64,000 nt of DNA from Ochotona curzoniae (lineage: Eukaryota; Chordata; Mammalia; Lagomorpha; Ochotonidae): assembly GCF_017591425.1 (NCBI RefSeq), contig NW_024465751.1:4526001-4590000 (forward strand), given 5' to 3'. Made by a program: the position numbers and the translations under genes. The notes under the pieces were generated by a model that did no database searches, was not told where the DNA came from, and saw nothing but the letters and a program-made list of their open reading frames with translations. Numbering within the stretch: the stretch's first letter is position 1; each line of letters opens with the position of its first letter. This document shows, one piece after another, positions 47,273 through 56,800 of this stretch.

Positions 47273-47719
47273 ATTGCGCAACCACAGTTCAGGTAGTTGA
47301 GATTACTTCATTGCAAGCATACACCAAGCACAGAGTCCAGCATCTCGTTGTCCGGTCAAGTTCAGCGGCTCCTTGGGGAGACCCTCCCTGGTCCGAAGAC
47401 AGTGCCAACAGAGTCGAATCCCGGTCAATTAAAAGCCCCAACATAACATCAGCAACAATATATAACGTTAAGGGATAAATTGACAAAGTATTGAGTAACC
47501 AATTTGTCAAAATTGGATCCATGATCTTAACAACTTCCTGTGACTATTTCAATGACATTTCAACAATTGAGGTGTGAAACAGTTTTAGGAAGGGTGTGCA
47601 GAGAAATATTCCATACCTTGGTGAGGAGTACTTAATCCCCGTGTCCTACCTAGTAAGGTGTGTGTGAGTCCATGCTGACCAAACCTTTCTTGTTGTTCTC
47701 TGCCTATCTGTTCTAATTT

Positions 47720-47753
47720 GTGAGTGAGTGAGTGAGTGTGTGTGTGTGTGTGT
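47720..47753. repeat. (GAGT)n(GT)n microsatellite
   Basis: TGAGTGAGTGAGTGAG followed by a GT run and then eight or more G, inside the nested element's middle part. Confidence 0.88.
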
Positions 47754-48505
47754 TGGGGGGGGTGCTCTGGAGCGTCCCTCATGGTCATTGCAGAGAGGGT
47801 GGGGACCCGAAGTTGGAGCTAAGTAAGAACCAGAGATAGCTCCTCTCCCTAGTCCTGAAGGGAGTTTACTGTTCTTCTGTTTCTCAAGACCGCTCAGGTT
47901 TCCTGGTTGTTGTTCCGATGGCTTTGGATCTTATGATAAAGGATTCAGCTTCTTCCATCCCGTGTGGTAGATCCAAAGGGGGAGGGAATGTCCTCTGAGT
48001 TCTCGGCCTCCGAAGGCATTCCAGTCCCCCGTGGTCTCTTTGGCAGTTGGGATGTGGTCCGTGGCGCCCGTACTGATAGCCCTTAGTGGGGATCCGGGAG
48101 ACTCCAGGTTTGGGATACAAGCCTCCTCCTGTCCACCTGCTCCACTCTGTGGTCCCCCACTGCTCTGTGCACATGACCTCCTGTTAATAGGTTGTCCGGG
48201 TCACTCTTGATTCCCCCTATATGTCTTTGTGGTTTTACTGTTGTCTAATGTTGTCTTGAATCTGTTGTCTACAAGTTACCTGTTATGTGCCTGAGAGGTT
48301 ACACTACATGGCTTCCTCACACGTTCACAGGAGATGGAAGGTTTCTTTGCTTTCCCGCCCAATTTCTGAGTAGTAAAAGGTTTTGAAAGTATATTTGGTT
48401 ATACAATTTTAAAAACACATGGGTTGAGACCATATTAGGTAGAGGTCCATCGGGGGAGATTTACATCATTGGGATTCTTTAGGGTTGATTCATGTACCCA
48501 AAGCC

Positions 48506-48988
48506 CTAAAGGTTCATCACGGAGCTTTCTAAGCAGCAATCATAGAAACTAAATCCCAGAGCTACCTGGCCAGGCGGCCAGCATACCTGGCCAGGCGGCC
48601 AGCAGATGGATCCTATTGCCAAATGGTGCACTGGCTCCGGACGCGCATGGTAGCGGCCAAGTGCGATCCAGCCATGGGACGCGGCTTGTCCCGGGTTCTT
48701 CCAGCCCCCATGCGGAGGCTGGAAGACTACTTCCCCAGGTTCAAGCTCCACCCCTTCCCAGTCCTGTCCCCAGCTCAAGCCCACAGGCGAGCAGTGGAGC
48801 AGTCGGACCCGCTTCACAGAGCTCCGTGGGTGGTCCACAGCGCTCTGGCAAGACTCTTTTGTTTTCTTTTTACACCTGCTTGGCGTTTCCTGTTTTGCGC
48901 TTTTCGGAGCCTGGGCCTCACCTTTCCACACAGGCAGTGGGAGGTAAGCTGAGGCTCCTGGTAGCTCTAAGCGCTGAATCTCAGCCAT
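48506..48988 (-). other. 160-codon ORF across the GC-rich domain; coding status unknown
   Basis: From ATG at 48988 (MAEIQRLELPGASAY) the minus strand stays open for 160 codons to a stop at 48506-48508. An in-frame upstream ATG at 49066 lies outside the insertion, in host L1 sequence. The protein would be Pro/Ser/Gly-rich with a Lys/Arg patch near residues 40-60 and a C-terminal repeat (CWPPGQV twice) produced by the 21-bp duplication. No domain recognised. The opposite strand is open too (48616-49047), as expected for GC-rich DNA, so openness alone is weak evidence. Confidence 0.25.
48563..48604. repeat. Perfect 21-bp tandem duplication
   Basis: TACCTGGCCAGGCGGCCAGCA twice in a row, at 48563-48583 and 48584-48604. 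On the minus strand each unit ends in CAGGTA, a splice-donor-like sequence. Confidence 0.95.
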
Positions 48989-49028
48989 GGCTATGGCTGA
49001 AGCCAGGGCAATTTTCAACCAGCACCAG

Positions 49029-49040
49029 CACTCTCTACCT
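49029..49040. repeat. Target-site duplication, right, of the nested element
   Basis: CACTCTCTACCT; see the left copy at 47153-47164. Confidence 0.75.
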
Positions 49041-49932
49041 CTTGTGATACTGTGCTGAGGCTGCACCGTTGTCTGTACAAACTTTTTCCCACTTCCAGTT
49101 GGAGCAGGTCCCAGGATTAGAGAGATAGCAGGTGTCCTATATAGCTAGGTTGTTGGTAGTGCTGATCTTGCTGGAACCTGTTCGGCGTTAGGTCTGGGTC
49201 ACACGGACCTATTTTGACCCGTACGATGCTACAGTCGGTATTATTTTCCTGTGGGGCCAGTGCAATCCACGGAGCTCAGTAAGATCTCAAGAGCTCAGCA
49301 CATGTGCAGCTCACTGTTGCCACACTGTACAAAATGGCGTCTTATGTACCACTACTAGAGTTCTTGATCTGCTGGCTGTCAAGTCTGAGGACTACCCAGA
49401 CCTGTCTTGGGTGGAACATATAGAAAGCCACGTTGATGCAGTTCACTGAGACAGAAATGAGTTCATTCCCAGCTCAGCATATGCTCAGTCCTTTCTCTTG
49501 CCTTTGCCTCCTTATGCAAAATGGTGCCCGATTCGGCTCTAGGGGGCTGACTGGGCTTTGAAATCTACCCTGTTCTTGCACTGCCCATCTGGGACCTGCT
49601 GCTCTGTCTCACTTCCTGTTCAAATCAAATGGACCAGCATGGCGGACAGTTCTTTGTCTGGGTTCACTTCTGGATCTTCCAGTGAAATTGCTTTTGTACC
49701 TGGTTGCTGGTGGAGTTCTGGCTGCTGGTGGAGTTCAGATGGCCGTTAGGCTGAATGGCACTGGGATATCAGTCACTGTGACACCGCACTGCTTTCCTGT
49801 GTTTGTCAGTCTCTGCTGTTGTTCTGTCCTCCCCTATTTCCTGAAATGTGCTCTCTCTGCTTCACACTGGCTAAGTTTCTCCATATGTTTAAACATGCCC
49901 TTACCCTCTTCTACCATCTTGATTCTGCCGAT
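49029..49932 (-). promoter_or_regulatory. L1 5' UTR, distal part (copy 2)
   Basis: Continues the 5' UTR beyond the nested element and aligns with 1283-2236. Shared landmarks include 'ctgaggctgcaccgttg', 'ccaggattagagaga.a.caggtgtcctatatagctaggttgttgg' and 'ctcagcatatgctcagtcctttctcttgcctttgcctcctta'. It lacks the 8-bp repeats of copy 1. It ends at the CAAGATGG motif at 49914-49921. Confidence 0.8.
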
Positions 49933-49944
49933 TGTAAACTCTTG
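49933..49944. repeat. Target-site duplication, right, of the 45278-49932 L1
   Basis: TGTAAACTCTTG, directly after the element's 5' end. Confidence 0.8.
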
Positions 49945-51216
49945 ATGTCTTATTTCACTATCTAGGTTGCTGAATTCTGATAACAAAATCAAGCTACTAT
50001 AGGTTATTAGTCTACTCTTTTGTGTTTTAAAATACTCACAGGAAGCCATTTAGGCCGGAAGAGGGCTGTTTTGCCCGGGAGTTGGGAGATTCACAGTACA
50101 AGATCAAACAACTCTGCATCCTGGTATGTGATAGAAACTGACAATGTCGAGCCTGTGTTGAGCCAGGAAGCAGAAACACAGGGAGTGTACTTGTTCCTCT
50201 ATGCTCTAAGTGGCTTCTTGTTTTTGCTGTTTAATCCATCATAATTTTATTTAAGACTTCATGCTAACAACCCAGTCCAGCTCAACCAGTTGGCAACAGC
50301 CTCACTTTTAGATACCATAATTGGATCAATATTCCTTAATTCATCAACCATTATTTTTTGTGCTGTTACAAGACTCTGGAGTTACAGCTTCATGACTGTG
50401 CTGAACCACATTTTGTGCAATCCACAACACATGGCTATTTTGATCTTTAAAAATTCTGAATATCAATTAGTCTTTGGTGCTTTAGGCCAATTCTATATAC
50501 CTCCATGGTGAACACTGATTTCCATTCCCTCTGTCTGTTGTAAATTTTCATTTCATTGGTTCAGTCTCCAGCTTGCCAATACTTTTCTCTTGTTGTCTGA
50601 CAATGCAAGTGTCTTCTTTGAGGAAAAATTCAGTGAGATTCTGGTTCTTGGACGCTGTGTACAGCATCTCATTTCCGCTCATAGTTTCTGTCCTTTCTCA
50701 TCCACAAGAGGTTATATAACTGCTGATTCAGGTACACCCATTAAAATGCATTGCATGTTTCAAATACCCCCTCCTTCCTTTGAAATCTCATACTTCCTCA
50801 AAAACTTTTTTTGCCTATATTTTATGGCCCCTCTGTTTTTCTCTTCAGAGTAAAAACATTCATATATTAAAGTGCAAGCAATCAGACCAACATAAATATT
50901 CAAAAACTTAAGTTTTTATTAAAACTTATCAGTTTTCTTCAAGAAAGTTAATTACTCTTAAGGTCTTCTTTCATTTAAAGTCCCCATTTATGGACTTATC
51001 AAGTATAATTTGGTTCCTGTCTCTGTTATACCACAAAACCATTCTTTACAGGGAGAACAATAACCTTAGTACTGATCTTCAGTTGAATATTTTCTGGTTT
51101 TAATCATTAGTTCTATCTCTGAAGTAAGTTGAAATAATGCATCTATCTTATTGATTGCCTTAATTGAATTAGTTGAGAAAATTAAAGGTAATAAATGCAC
51201 AGTTAAATGTTCCATC
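49945..51216. other. Unique sequence
   Basis: No repeat or gene recognised. Several 64-87 codon ORFs with no family signature. Confidence 0.45.
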
Positions 51217-51545
51217 AGGGCCTGACATAATAGCCTAGTGGCTAAATGCTTGCCTGGCATCTGCCAGGATACCGTATGGGTGCTTGTTCATGTCCCAGTT
51301 GCTTCGCTTCCCTTCTAGCTCCCTGCTAGTGGCCTGGGAAAGTGGTAGAGGATGGCCTAAGGCTTTGGGACCCTACACCCACATGGGAGACCTGCAAGAA
51401 GCTACCGGCTCCTGACTTCAGCTCAGCTCAGCTCTGGCTGTTGTGGCCACTTGGGGAGTAAATCAACAGATGGAAGATCTTCCTCTCTGTGTCTCCTTCT
51501 AACTGTAAATTTGCCTTTCCAATAAAAATAAATAAAACTTAAAAA
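51217..51545 (+). mobile_element. CSINE, plus strand, full length
   Basis: 'cagggcctgacataatagcctagtggctaaatgcttgcc' (A-box region), 'gcttgttcatgtcccagttgc' (B-box region), 'gtggtagaggatggcctaaggctttgggaccctacacccacatggg', 'ctgttgtggccacttggggagtaaatcaac', and the tail 'gtaaatttgcctttccaataaaaataaataaaac'. Good consensus match. Confidence 0.92.
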
Positions 51546-52565
51546 GTATTAAATATTGCATTGGTATTTCAAATAAGGACAATGAGAATATTCTCCTTCC
51601 TATTTCTGCCCTCTTGCCATTCAGTTCCCATTCCTGGACACCGTCAGATAAGTTTTGTGAGCAGTTTTTCTTTTTCTTTGCTTTGTTTTTTAAAACATGC
51701 TTCAGGCCAGTTTGTATTAGCAAACCTGCATACTTGTAAGTAAACATACACGTGGACCTCCACACACTCCCACTCATCTTCTTTATAAGAGCAGGAATAC
51801 AAATCTACTAACTGAGCATTACATACTTGGTAAAGAAGTATATGCGTTAGTCATTTTATCACATATTTAAAAACACTTTACAGAGGTTTTTCAGCTTATA
51901 ATGCAGTCAGTCAGCAATTTATGAATGTGTACTGCTTCTGATTGCTAACAGTGTTATCCAATTTTTAAATTTTGATTCCATGATAGGCAAACATTGTATC
52001 TTAGTGTACTTTGAATTTGTTTTATGAGGAAAATGGAATTCTTTCCATATGCTTAAGTGTCATTTGTATTTTTCTGTTAATTCTTCTTAAATCTTTTTCA
52101 TATGCATCTATTGATTTGTTTATCATTTTCTCCTTGGTTTGCAGATCTTCATGAGCATCCGGTATGACATTGTGATTTCCCCAGTAGCATTCTTTCCCTA
52201 CCAGAACATCTCCTTGCTTGGATCCCTCTGGTCCTCTTTTTTAAACGCTATTATCTGTTGATTGACCTGTTGCTTATTGATCCTTTCTTTGCAGTATCTT
52301 CTTGGGCTTCTTCACTGTTGTCTGTTGGGCTTTCCCAGGGCGTTGTTTATAGTTTGTCTGATTATCCCCCTATAAATACTTCAGAATGATCATACTAATG
52401 TCTTTTGACGGAGCTTTACAGCTCATTAATAGTCAGATATCTTGAGAGTCTGGCTTTCTAGAAACACCTTGTTGCCAACCCTCAGAGTTTGGTACCAACT
52501 CTACTGGATAATTGATTATCTTCTTCAGATGTTTTCTAACCTTCTAACACCCAGCTGATTTACAA
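51546..52565. other. Unique sequence, possibly with a worn L1 3' fragment
   Basis: No gene recognised. 52050-52130 ('gtcatttgtatttttctgttaattcttcttaaatctttttcatatgc') resembles a reverse L1 3' UTR but is too short to be firm. Confidence 0.4.
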
Positions 52566-52582
52566 GGTAACGTGTAATCTTT
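52566..52582. repeat. Target-site duplication, left, of the young CSINE
   Basis: GGTAACGTGTAATCTTT, identical to 52929-52945 (17 of 17). Confidence 0.9.
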
Positions 52583-52848
52583 TTTTTTTTTATATATATT
52601 TTTTAAAGATTTATTTTTATTATTTTTTTTATTGGAAAGGCGGATATACAGAGAGGAGAGACAGAGAGGAAGATATTCCGTCCATTGATTCACTCCCCAA
52701 GTGAGCGCAACGGGTCGATACTATGCCGATCCGAAGCCAGGAGCCTCTTCCGGGTCTCCCACGCGGGTGCAGGGTCCCAAGGCTTTGGCTGTCCTCGACT
52801 GCTTTCCCAGGCCACAGGCAGGGAGCTGGAAGGGAAGCGGGGCTGCCG

Positions 52849-52859
52849 GGATTAGAACC
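52849..52859 (-). promoter_or_regulatory. Pol III B box of the young CSINE
   Basis: GGTTCTAATCC on the minus strand, one change from GGTTCGAATCC. Confidence 0.85.
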
Positions 52860-52903
52860 GGCGCCCATATGGGATCCCGGGCGTGCAAGGCGAGGACCTT
52901 TAA

Positions 52904-52915
52904 CCACTTGCGCCA
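52904..52915 (-). promoter_or_regulatory. Pol III A box of the young CSINE
   Basis: TGGCGCAAGTGG on the minus strand, 44 bases upstream of the B box and 13 bases inside the element's 5' end, typical spacing for a tRNA-like internal promoter. Confidence 0.8.
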
Positions 52916-52928
52916 CCGCGCCGGGCCC

Positions 52929-52945
52929 GGTAACGTGTAATCTTT
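52929..52945. repeat. Target-site duplication, right, of the young CSINE
   Basis: GGTAACGTGTAATCTTT, perfect match to the left copy. Confidence 0.9.
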
Positions 52946-53359
52946 AGCTTCCTTTGCCCCTGTAATATTCCAGTAATTGAGCACAAATCCGATAACCTCT
53001 TGCATATTAAATCAGTCCAGATACTGTCATTACTAACCACTTATGTAGGCAGAAAGCTGGGAGTGTTCTCAAATTCTCTTTCCCTCAATTTGCTAGATTC
53101 TAAGAGTCTTCAAGACTTCTTGATTTGATGTTAAGTCTGTGTTGCTAATTTATTCCCTCATTTTCTCAGTCCTCTGCTTAGAGTAAGTCTTAATACATTT
53201 TATTCAGATGGTTAGAATTTGCTAACTGTCCTTCTAACCCAGTTTCAGCATCCACAAGGGGATCTTTCAAATCTGCTCAATCACTTTCCTGCTTGAAACA
53301 TTGCCATGCATTTCTATATACTTTAAGATGAAATTCTTTATTTTACCTTACAAAGTTTT
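52946..53359. other. Unique sequence
   Basis: No feature recognised. A possible relic at 53240-53345 ('cactttcctgcttgaaacattgccatgcatttc...aagatgaaattctttattttaccttac') hints at L2. Confidence 0.4.
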
Positions 53360-53858
53360 TGTGAAAGATGGAATAATAACCTTCTTTCCCTGTCATCAGA
53401 AGTTCACATCCAAATGTTTGGAGTCTGCAAATGTCATTTTATGGGAAAAGGGGACATTGGGGATGTGATTAGTTAGGAGCCTAAGGTGAAGAGATTATCC
53501 AGTGTTGTACTCATGGGCCCTAAATGCATGGCAGAATGCAACCTGAAGTGTCCCTATGCCAGAAGTTACAGAGATATGACTGCAGAAGGCCGGATGCAAG
53601 GTGATGACAGAAGGTTGTTTACAAGGATGTGGCTACAGAATCCCAACAGCCTTGGACAGTGGAAGACAAGAAAAGGATTTGATGCTGCACCTTCCAGAAA
53701 GAAAAAGCTTTGCCTACACCTTGATTTCACTTCTCTAAGACTCATTTTGGATGTTTGCCCTCTAGAGCTATAAGAGAATAAATATATGCTGTTTTAAGCC
53801 TCTTAAGTTCTAGAGATTTGTTACAGCACCAGTAGACACTAGTGCAGTCTTCTTTGCC
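53360..53858 (+). mobile_element. MaLR-type (MLT1-like) solo LTR relic
   Basis: 'gtgaaagatggaataataacc', 'cacatccaaatgtttggagtctgcaaatgtcattttatgg', 'aggtgaagagattatccagtgttgtactcatgggccctaaatgcatgg', 'cagaatcccaacagcc', 'tacaccttgatttcacttctc', and 'gctataagagaataaatatatgctgttttaagcctctt..ttacagcaccagtagacactagtgcag' at the 3' end. The 95-codon ORF at 53486-53773 is LTR sequence. Forward orientation, no internal genes nearby. Confidence 0.75.
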
Positions 53859-56800
53859 TTTGCTTCTTTTCTCTGTAAACCCATCTGTCCACCAGTATTG
53901 AATCTCCCTTTTCCATCTGTGAACATATATTTTACATTTTCACCTGTTGTACATAAACTTACTTTTATTAAAGGTTTTCCATAATTTTATCCAAGGAAAC
54001 ATCAGTTCATATTCACCTCTAATCCCGATGTGATTTAAACTTCCTGACTTCATGTTCAAAACGAGGTGCCATCTCATTGTGCTGTTACTATTTATATCCC
54101 TGTGTCTCTTGCTAGCCTGTCTCCACAAGCAAGTGGTATGTCCTTTATGGCCTTACAATCTCTGTACCTGATGCAACACATGGAACATATTTGGCTCTTA
54201 GTTAATTCTTATTAAGTAAAAAAATTGAGCTAGGTGTATTCTGACTCTGATGTTGTTCATGTTATCCACTGTTGTCTTTATGTTTTCCCAGTGAGATGAG
54301 TTGGGAATAAAGCAAATTTTTTCTAGCATGAACACACCCCCCTTTCTACTTCTATCTTTATAAGAGGCTGTGTTTCTATGAAACTTTGTAAGTGTCTATA
54401 CTACCATGAAACAGAGGTGGTTCATGTTGTGGGTTGTGGGGACTCTACTGCCGGGTTGAATGTGTATTGTTGGGTATGACTGGAGTTATGTAAGAAAATA
54501 ACTGATCTAAATACCAGGAGACATACCTTCCAGTTGTGAATTTTCCATAGACATATGGAGTAGCTAAGTTACATGAAAATGGTCTCTTTGTTCCTACATA
54601 GCCTATTACTTTAATACTGAGATAGAATGCAACTTCATAAAGATTTAGTATTTAGTTTATGTTTCTTCCATTTACTTGGTCAGCCTTGAAATCCAAATGA
54701 AATTAAGTAGTTGCAGATTTTTCTCAATGGATTAAATAAGGATAGCACAATTGCCCTTTGTTGACCAGATACCCTTCTAGCCTTCTTCCATTTTGTTTTG
54801 CTTCCTTTACTTTCATAATGCTTTTCAGAAGGTATTTTACATCATACCCTTAGGAAATGTAGAGGAAAACTTTGTTTTTGAAGTCTGTTTTGCGTTGCTG
54901 TCTCCTTTCTTCCCTCCTGGGTTTTTTGTCTCTCCTCACTCCAATGCACATCCAGCCAAGAATTCAGCTCTTAGAAGCCTTGAATTAACATCAGTGTTGT
55001 TACTCTCCATATGCTGAGTGTACTGTGGTTAGTGTGCTATTTCATTTCATTTCATTTCCTGTAGTTATGTTACGATAGGTAGCTCTGCAATTGTCCTCAA
55101 ATAATTCCTGCATTTTGATATTTGTGCCCTTGTAAAAATCTTCTCCCTGTGTGTGTTTTGGACCCAGTGACTTGCTTTCAATGAACAAAGGTGAAGAGAG
55201 GTCACTTTTAATGTTAGGCTACAAAATGACTGTGACTTCTATCTTGTTTTTCTGTACTTTCATAGCTTGCTCACAAGCTCCTTGCGTTGCTGTCCAACCA
55301 CGAGCTTCTTTATGAAGAAGCACATGTGTCAAGGAATTATGTTGCTGTCCAACAACCATTGAGGACCTGAAACATGCTAGTAGCCATGACAATAAGCTTG
55401 GAAGTGGATTATCTTCCAGGTAGGCATTGTAGTATCTCTAGTCTGGGTATGACTACTGAGACACAAAACTATGAGGCAGTAGTCTTCATGATTTATTTGA
55501 AATAATTTATTAAGCAGCTACTGATATCTAATACATACATTATTGTAATGCATATGATGGGGTGCAATAATATAAGAGTTTCTTGTTGAAACCTGCTAAT
55601 CCAATATGTCTTGTAATTCCATGGGTTTTTTTGTTTGTTTGTTTTTAGTCAGTGGTAATGATGGAATCATAAAAAGCCCTGAGTGCAAGACATAAGTCTC
55701 ACAATCTTGATATTGTCTTACTATCAACAAGTTAATCTGTATCTGACCTGGAAAATAAATGGACTGTGCAATAGAATGGTCAGGGAAACCTTGAAAATGA
55801 CTGCATTCTAAGTTCCACTCATAGAAAATTCTGCTATGTGGTGCAACATGGGAGTTGGAATTGTAAATATCTGTAGGTGATTGTAACATGCAGCGTGTTA
55901 GGCATGTTTGCTGTGCGTTAGTGCTTCTTACAGTGCGTTCCCCCAATGAGCAGTGTCAGCAGTGTCTTCTGACCTTGTAAATACAAATCCTCATGCCTGT
56001 CTCAGATGTACTGAATTGGAAACTCCAAGATGGGGCCTGGGGCTGCCACCGTCCATTTTCCAAGATATCCATGTTGCTCTGGTAAACTCTGTTTTTGAGG
56101 ATCCCTGCTTAATTTATTTGATTCCTCAAGGTTCCAAAGTGTATACATCTGTTTTCCTTCTCTCAGGGACCCCAAATCAATCTCTCTTATTGTAACTCCA
56201 TTCACTTAAAGTAGCTTGTTTATCAAATTTTTAGTTTATCTTTCTGTTTCATTAGACTTGAAGATACAAGTCTCTTCAAAGAGGACAGAGTTTTGTTTTT
56301 TGGATGGACTGCTGTTATTCATGTTAATTGTTGAACTAACTGCTAATATTGAGATTCTAGTTTCCAAGAAACTCAGTTGGGTGTGACAAAGTTTAGAACC
56401 ATTCTACAATTACACAGAGATCACATTTCCTCGAAACTCAAGAATTCTGCCACCGTTGAAGACTCAAAAATTCTCTGAGTGGCTCAAAGTCTTCTCACAG
56501 AAAAATCAGTAAGGTGAAATGAAGTTTGGAAGATGAACAAATTAAAGTAGGAGTAGATTTAAAGGCCCAGAGTGTATATGTTTGATATAAACTCAGATTA
56601 TTTCAATTATCCCTCTGCTACAATAGATAACTGGTTAATGGATGTGGAGAAAATAACACACAATGAGTGCAGGAAGAAAAACCCATAGTGATGTTCACAG
56701 GAGGAGAGTTGGTTCTGTTGATTATAGGACCCGATTTTGCTGGATCACTAAGTTGGTTACCAGCCATTTTCATCAGTTTGGTCAATTCTCTCAGGTGAAC

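Larger units (their letters stand above)
47165..49028 (-). mobile_element. Composite retroelement: GC-rich 5' domain joined to an L1-like 3' end, no ORF1/ORF2
   Basis: Inserted in the L1 5' UTR between TSDs. In minus-strand order: a GC- and CpG-rich domain at about 49028-48545 that I do not recognise, ending in a perfect 21-bp tandem duplication (48563-48604); a middle part at about 48540-47540, unrecognised, with a (GT)n tract; and a 3' part at about 47530-47165 homologous to the L1 3' end at 45278-45620 (shared 'acacagttct..taggcactggg', 'gagtccagcatc', 'ttaaaagcc.caaca'). It ends in an A-rich tail (TAAA repeats, 47164-47183). No L1 coding sequence lies between. It could be an internally deleted young L1 whose own 5' UTR is the GC-rich domain, or a chimeric non-autonomous element like primate SVA. 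Confidence 0.65.
45278..49932 (-). mobile_element. LINE-1 with 5' end intact, most of ORF2 deleted, interrupted by a second element
   Basis: Minus-strand L1 bounded by a 12-bp TSD. From its 3' end: A tail (poly T at about 45281-45288), 3' UTR to about 45790, then within a few bases the start of the ORF2 endonuclease ('gtgaaatgtgtctcctgtaggcaacag', reverse of the conserved LQETHF-type segment, at about 45822). Nearly all of ORF2, including the RT, is therefore missing. Next come ORF1 (about 46000-46921) and the 5' UTR at 46922-47164 and 49029-49932, the latter split by a nested insertion. The 5' end carries the same CAAGATGG motif as copy 1. Without the nest the element is about 2.8 kb, against 6-7 kb for a complete L1. 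Confidence 0.88.
52583..52928 (-). mobile_element. CSINE, very young, full length, perfect TSD
   Basis: The best-preserved SINE here and CpG-rich, as a recent insert should be. The minus strand runs from GGGCCCGGCGCGGTGGCG through the A box and B box, the 'gaccctgcacccgcgtgggagacccgg' body, the 'ttggggagtgaatcaatgg' segment and the 'ctctgtctctcctctctgtatatccgcctttcc' tail region to an A-rich tail with AATAAATCTTT (52615-52605). AATAAA plus TCTTT is the T+ SINE arrangement (polyadenylation signal with pol III terminator). Its flanks are a perfect 17-bp duplication. Confidence 0.96.

Noticed and set aside
49558..49945. ORFs in the L1 5' UTR, antisense strand, as an ORF0-like gene
   Set aside because: Antisense ORF0 is known in primates, but here the frames differ between the two copies and no conserved start is seen.
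52840..52928. tRNA gene suggested by intact A and B boxes
   Set aside because: The boxes belong to the tRNA-derived head of a CSINE; no cloverleaf with acceptor stem can be closed.
53486..53773. 95-codon ORF as a possible exon
   Set aside because: Lies wholly inside a MaLR-type LTR and follows its nucleotide pattern.
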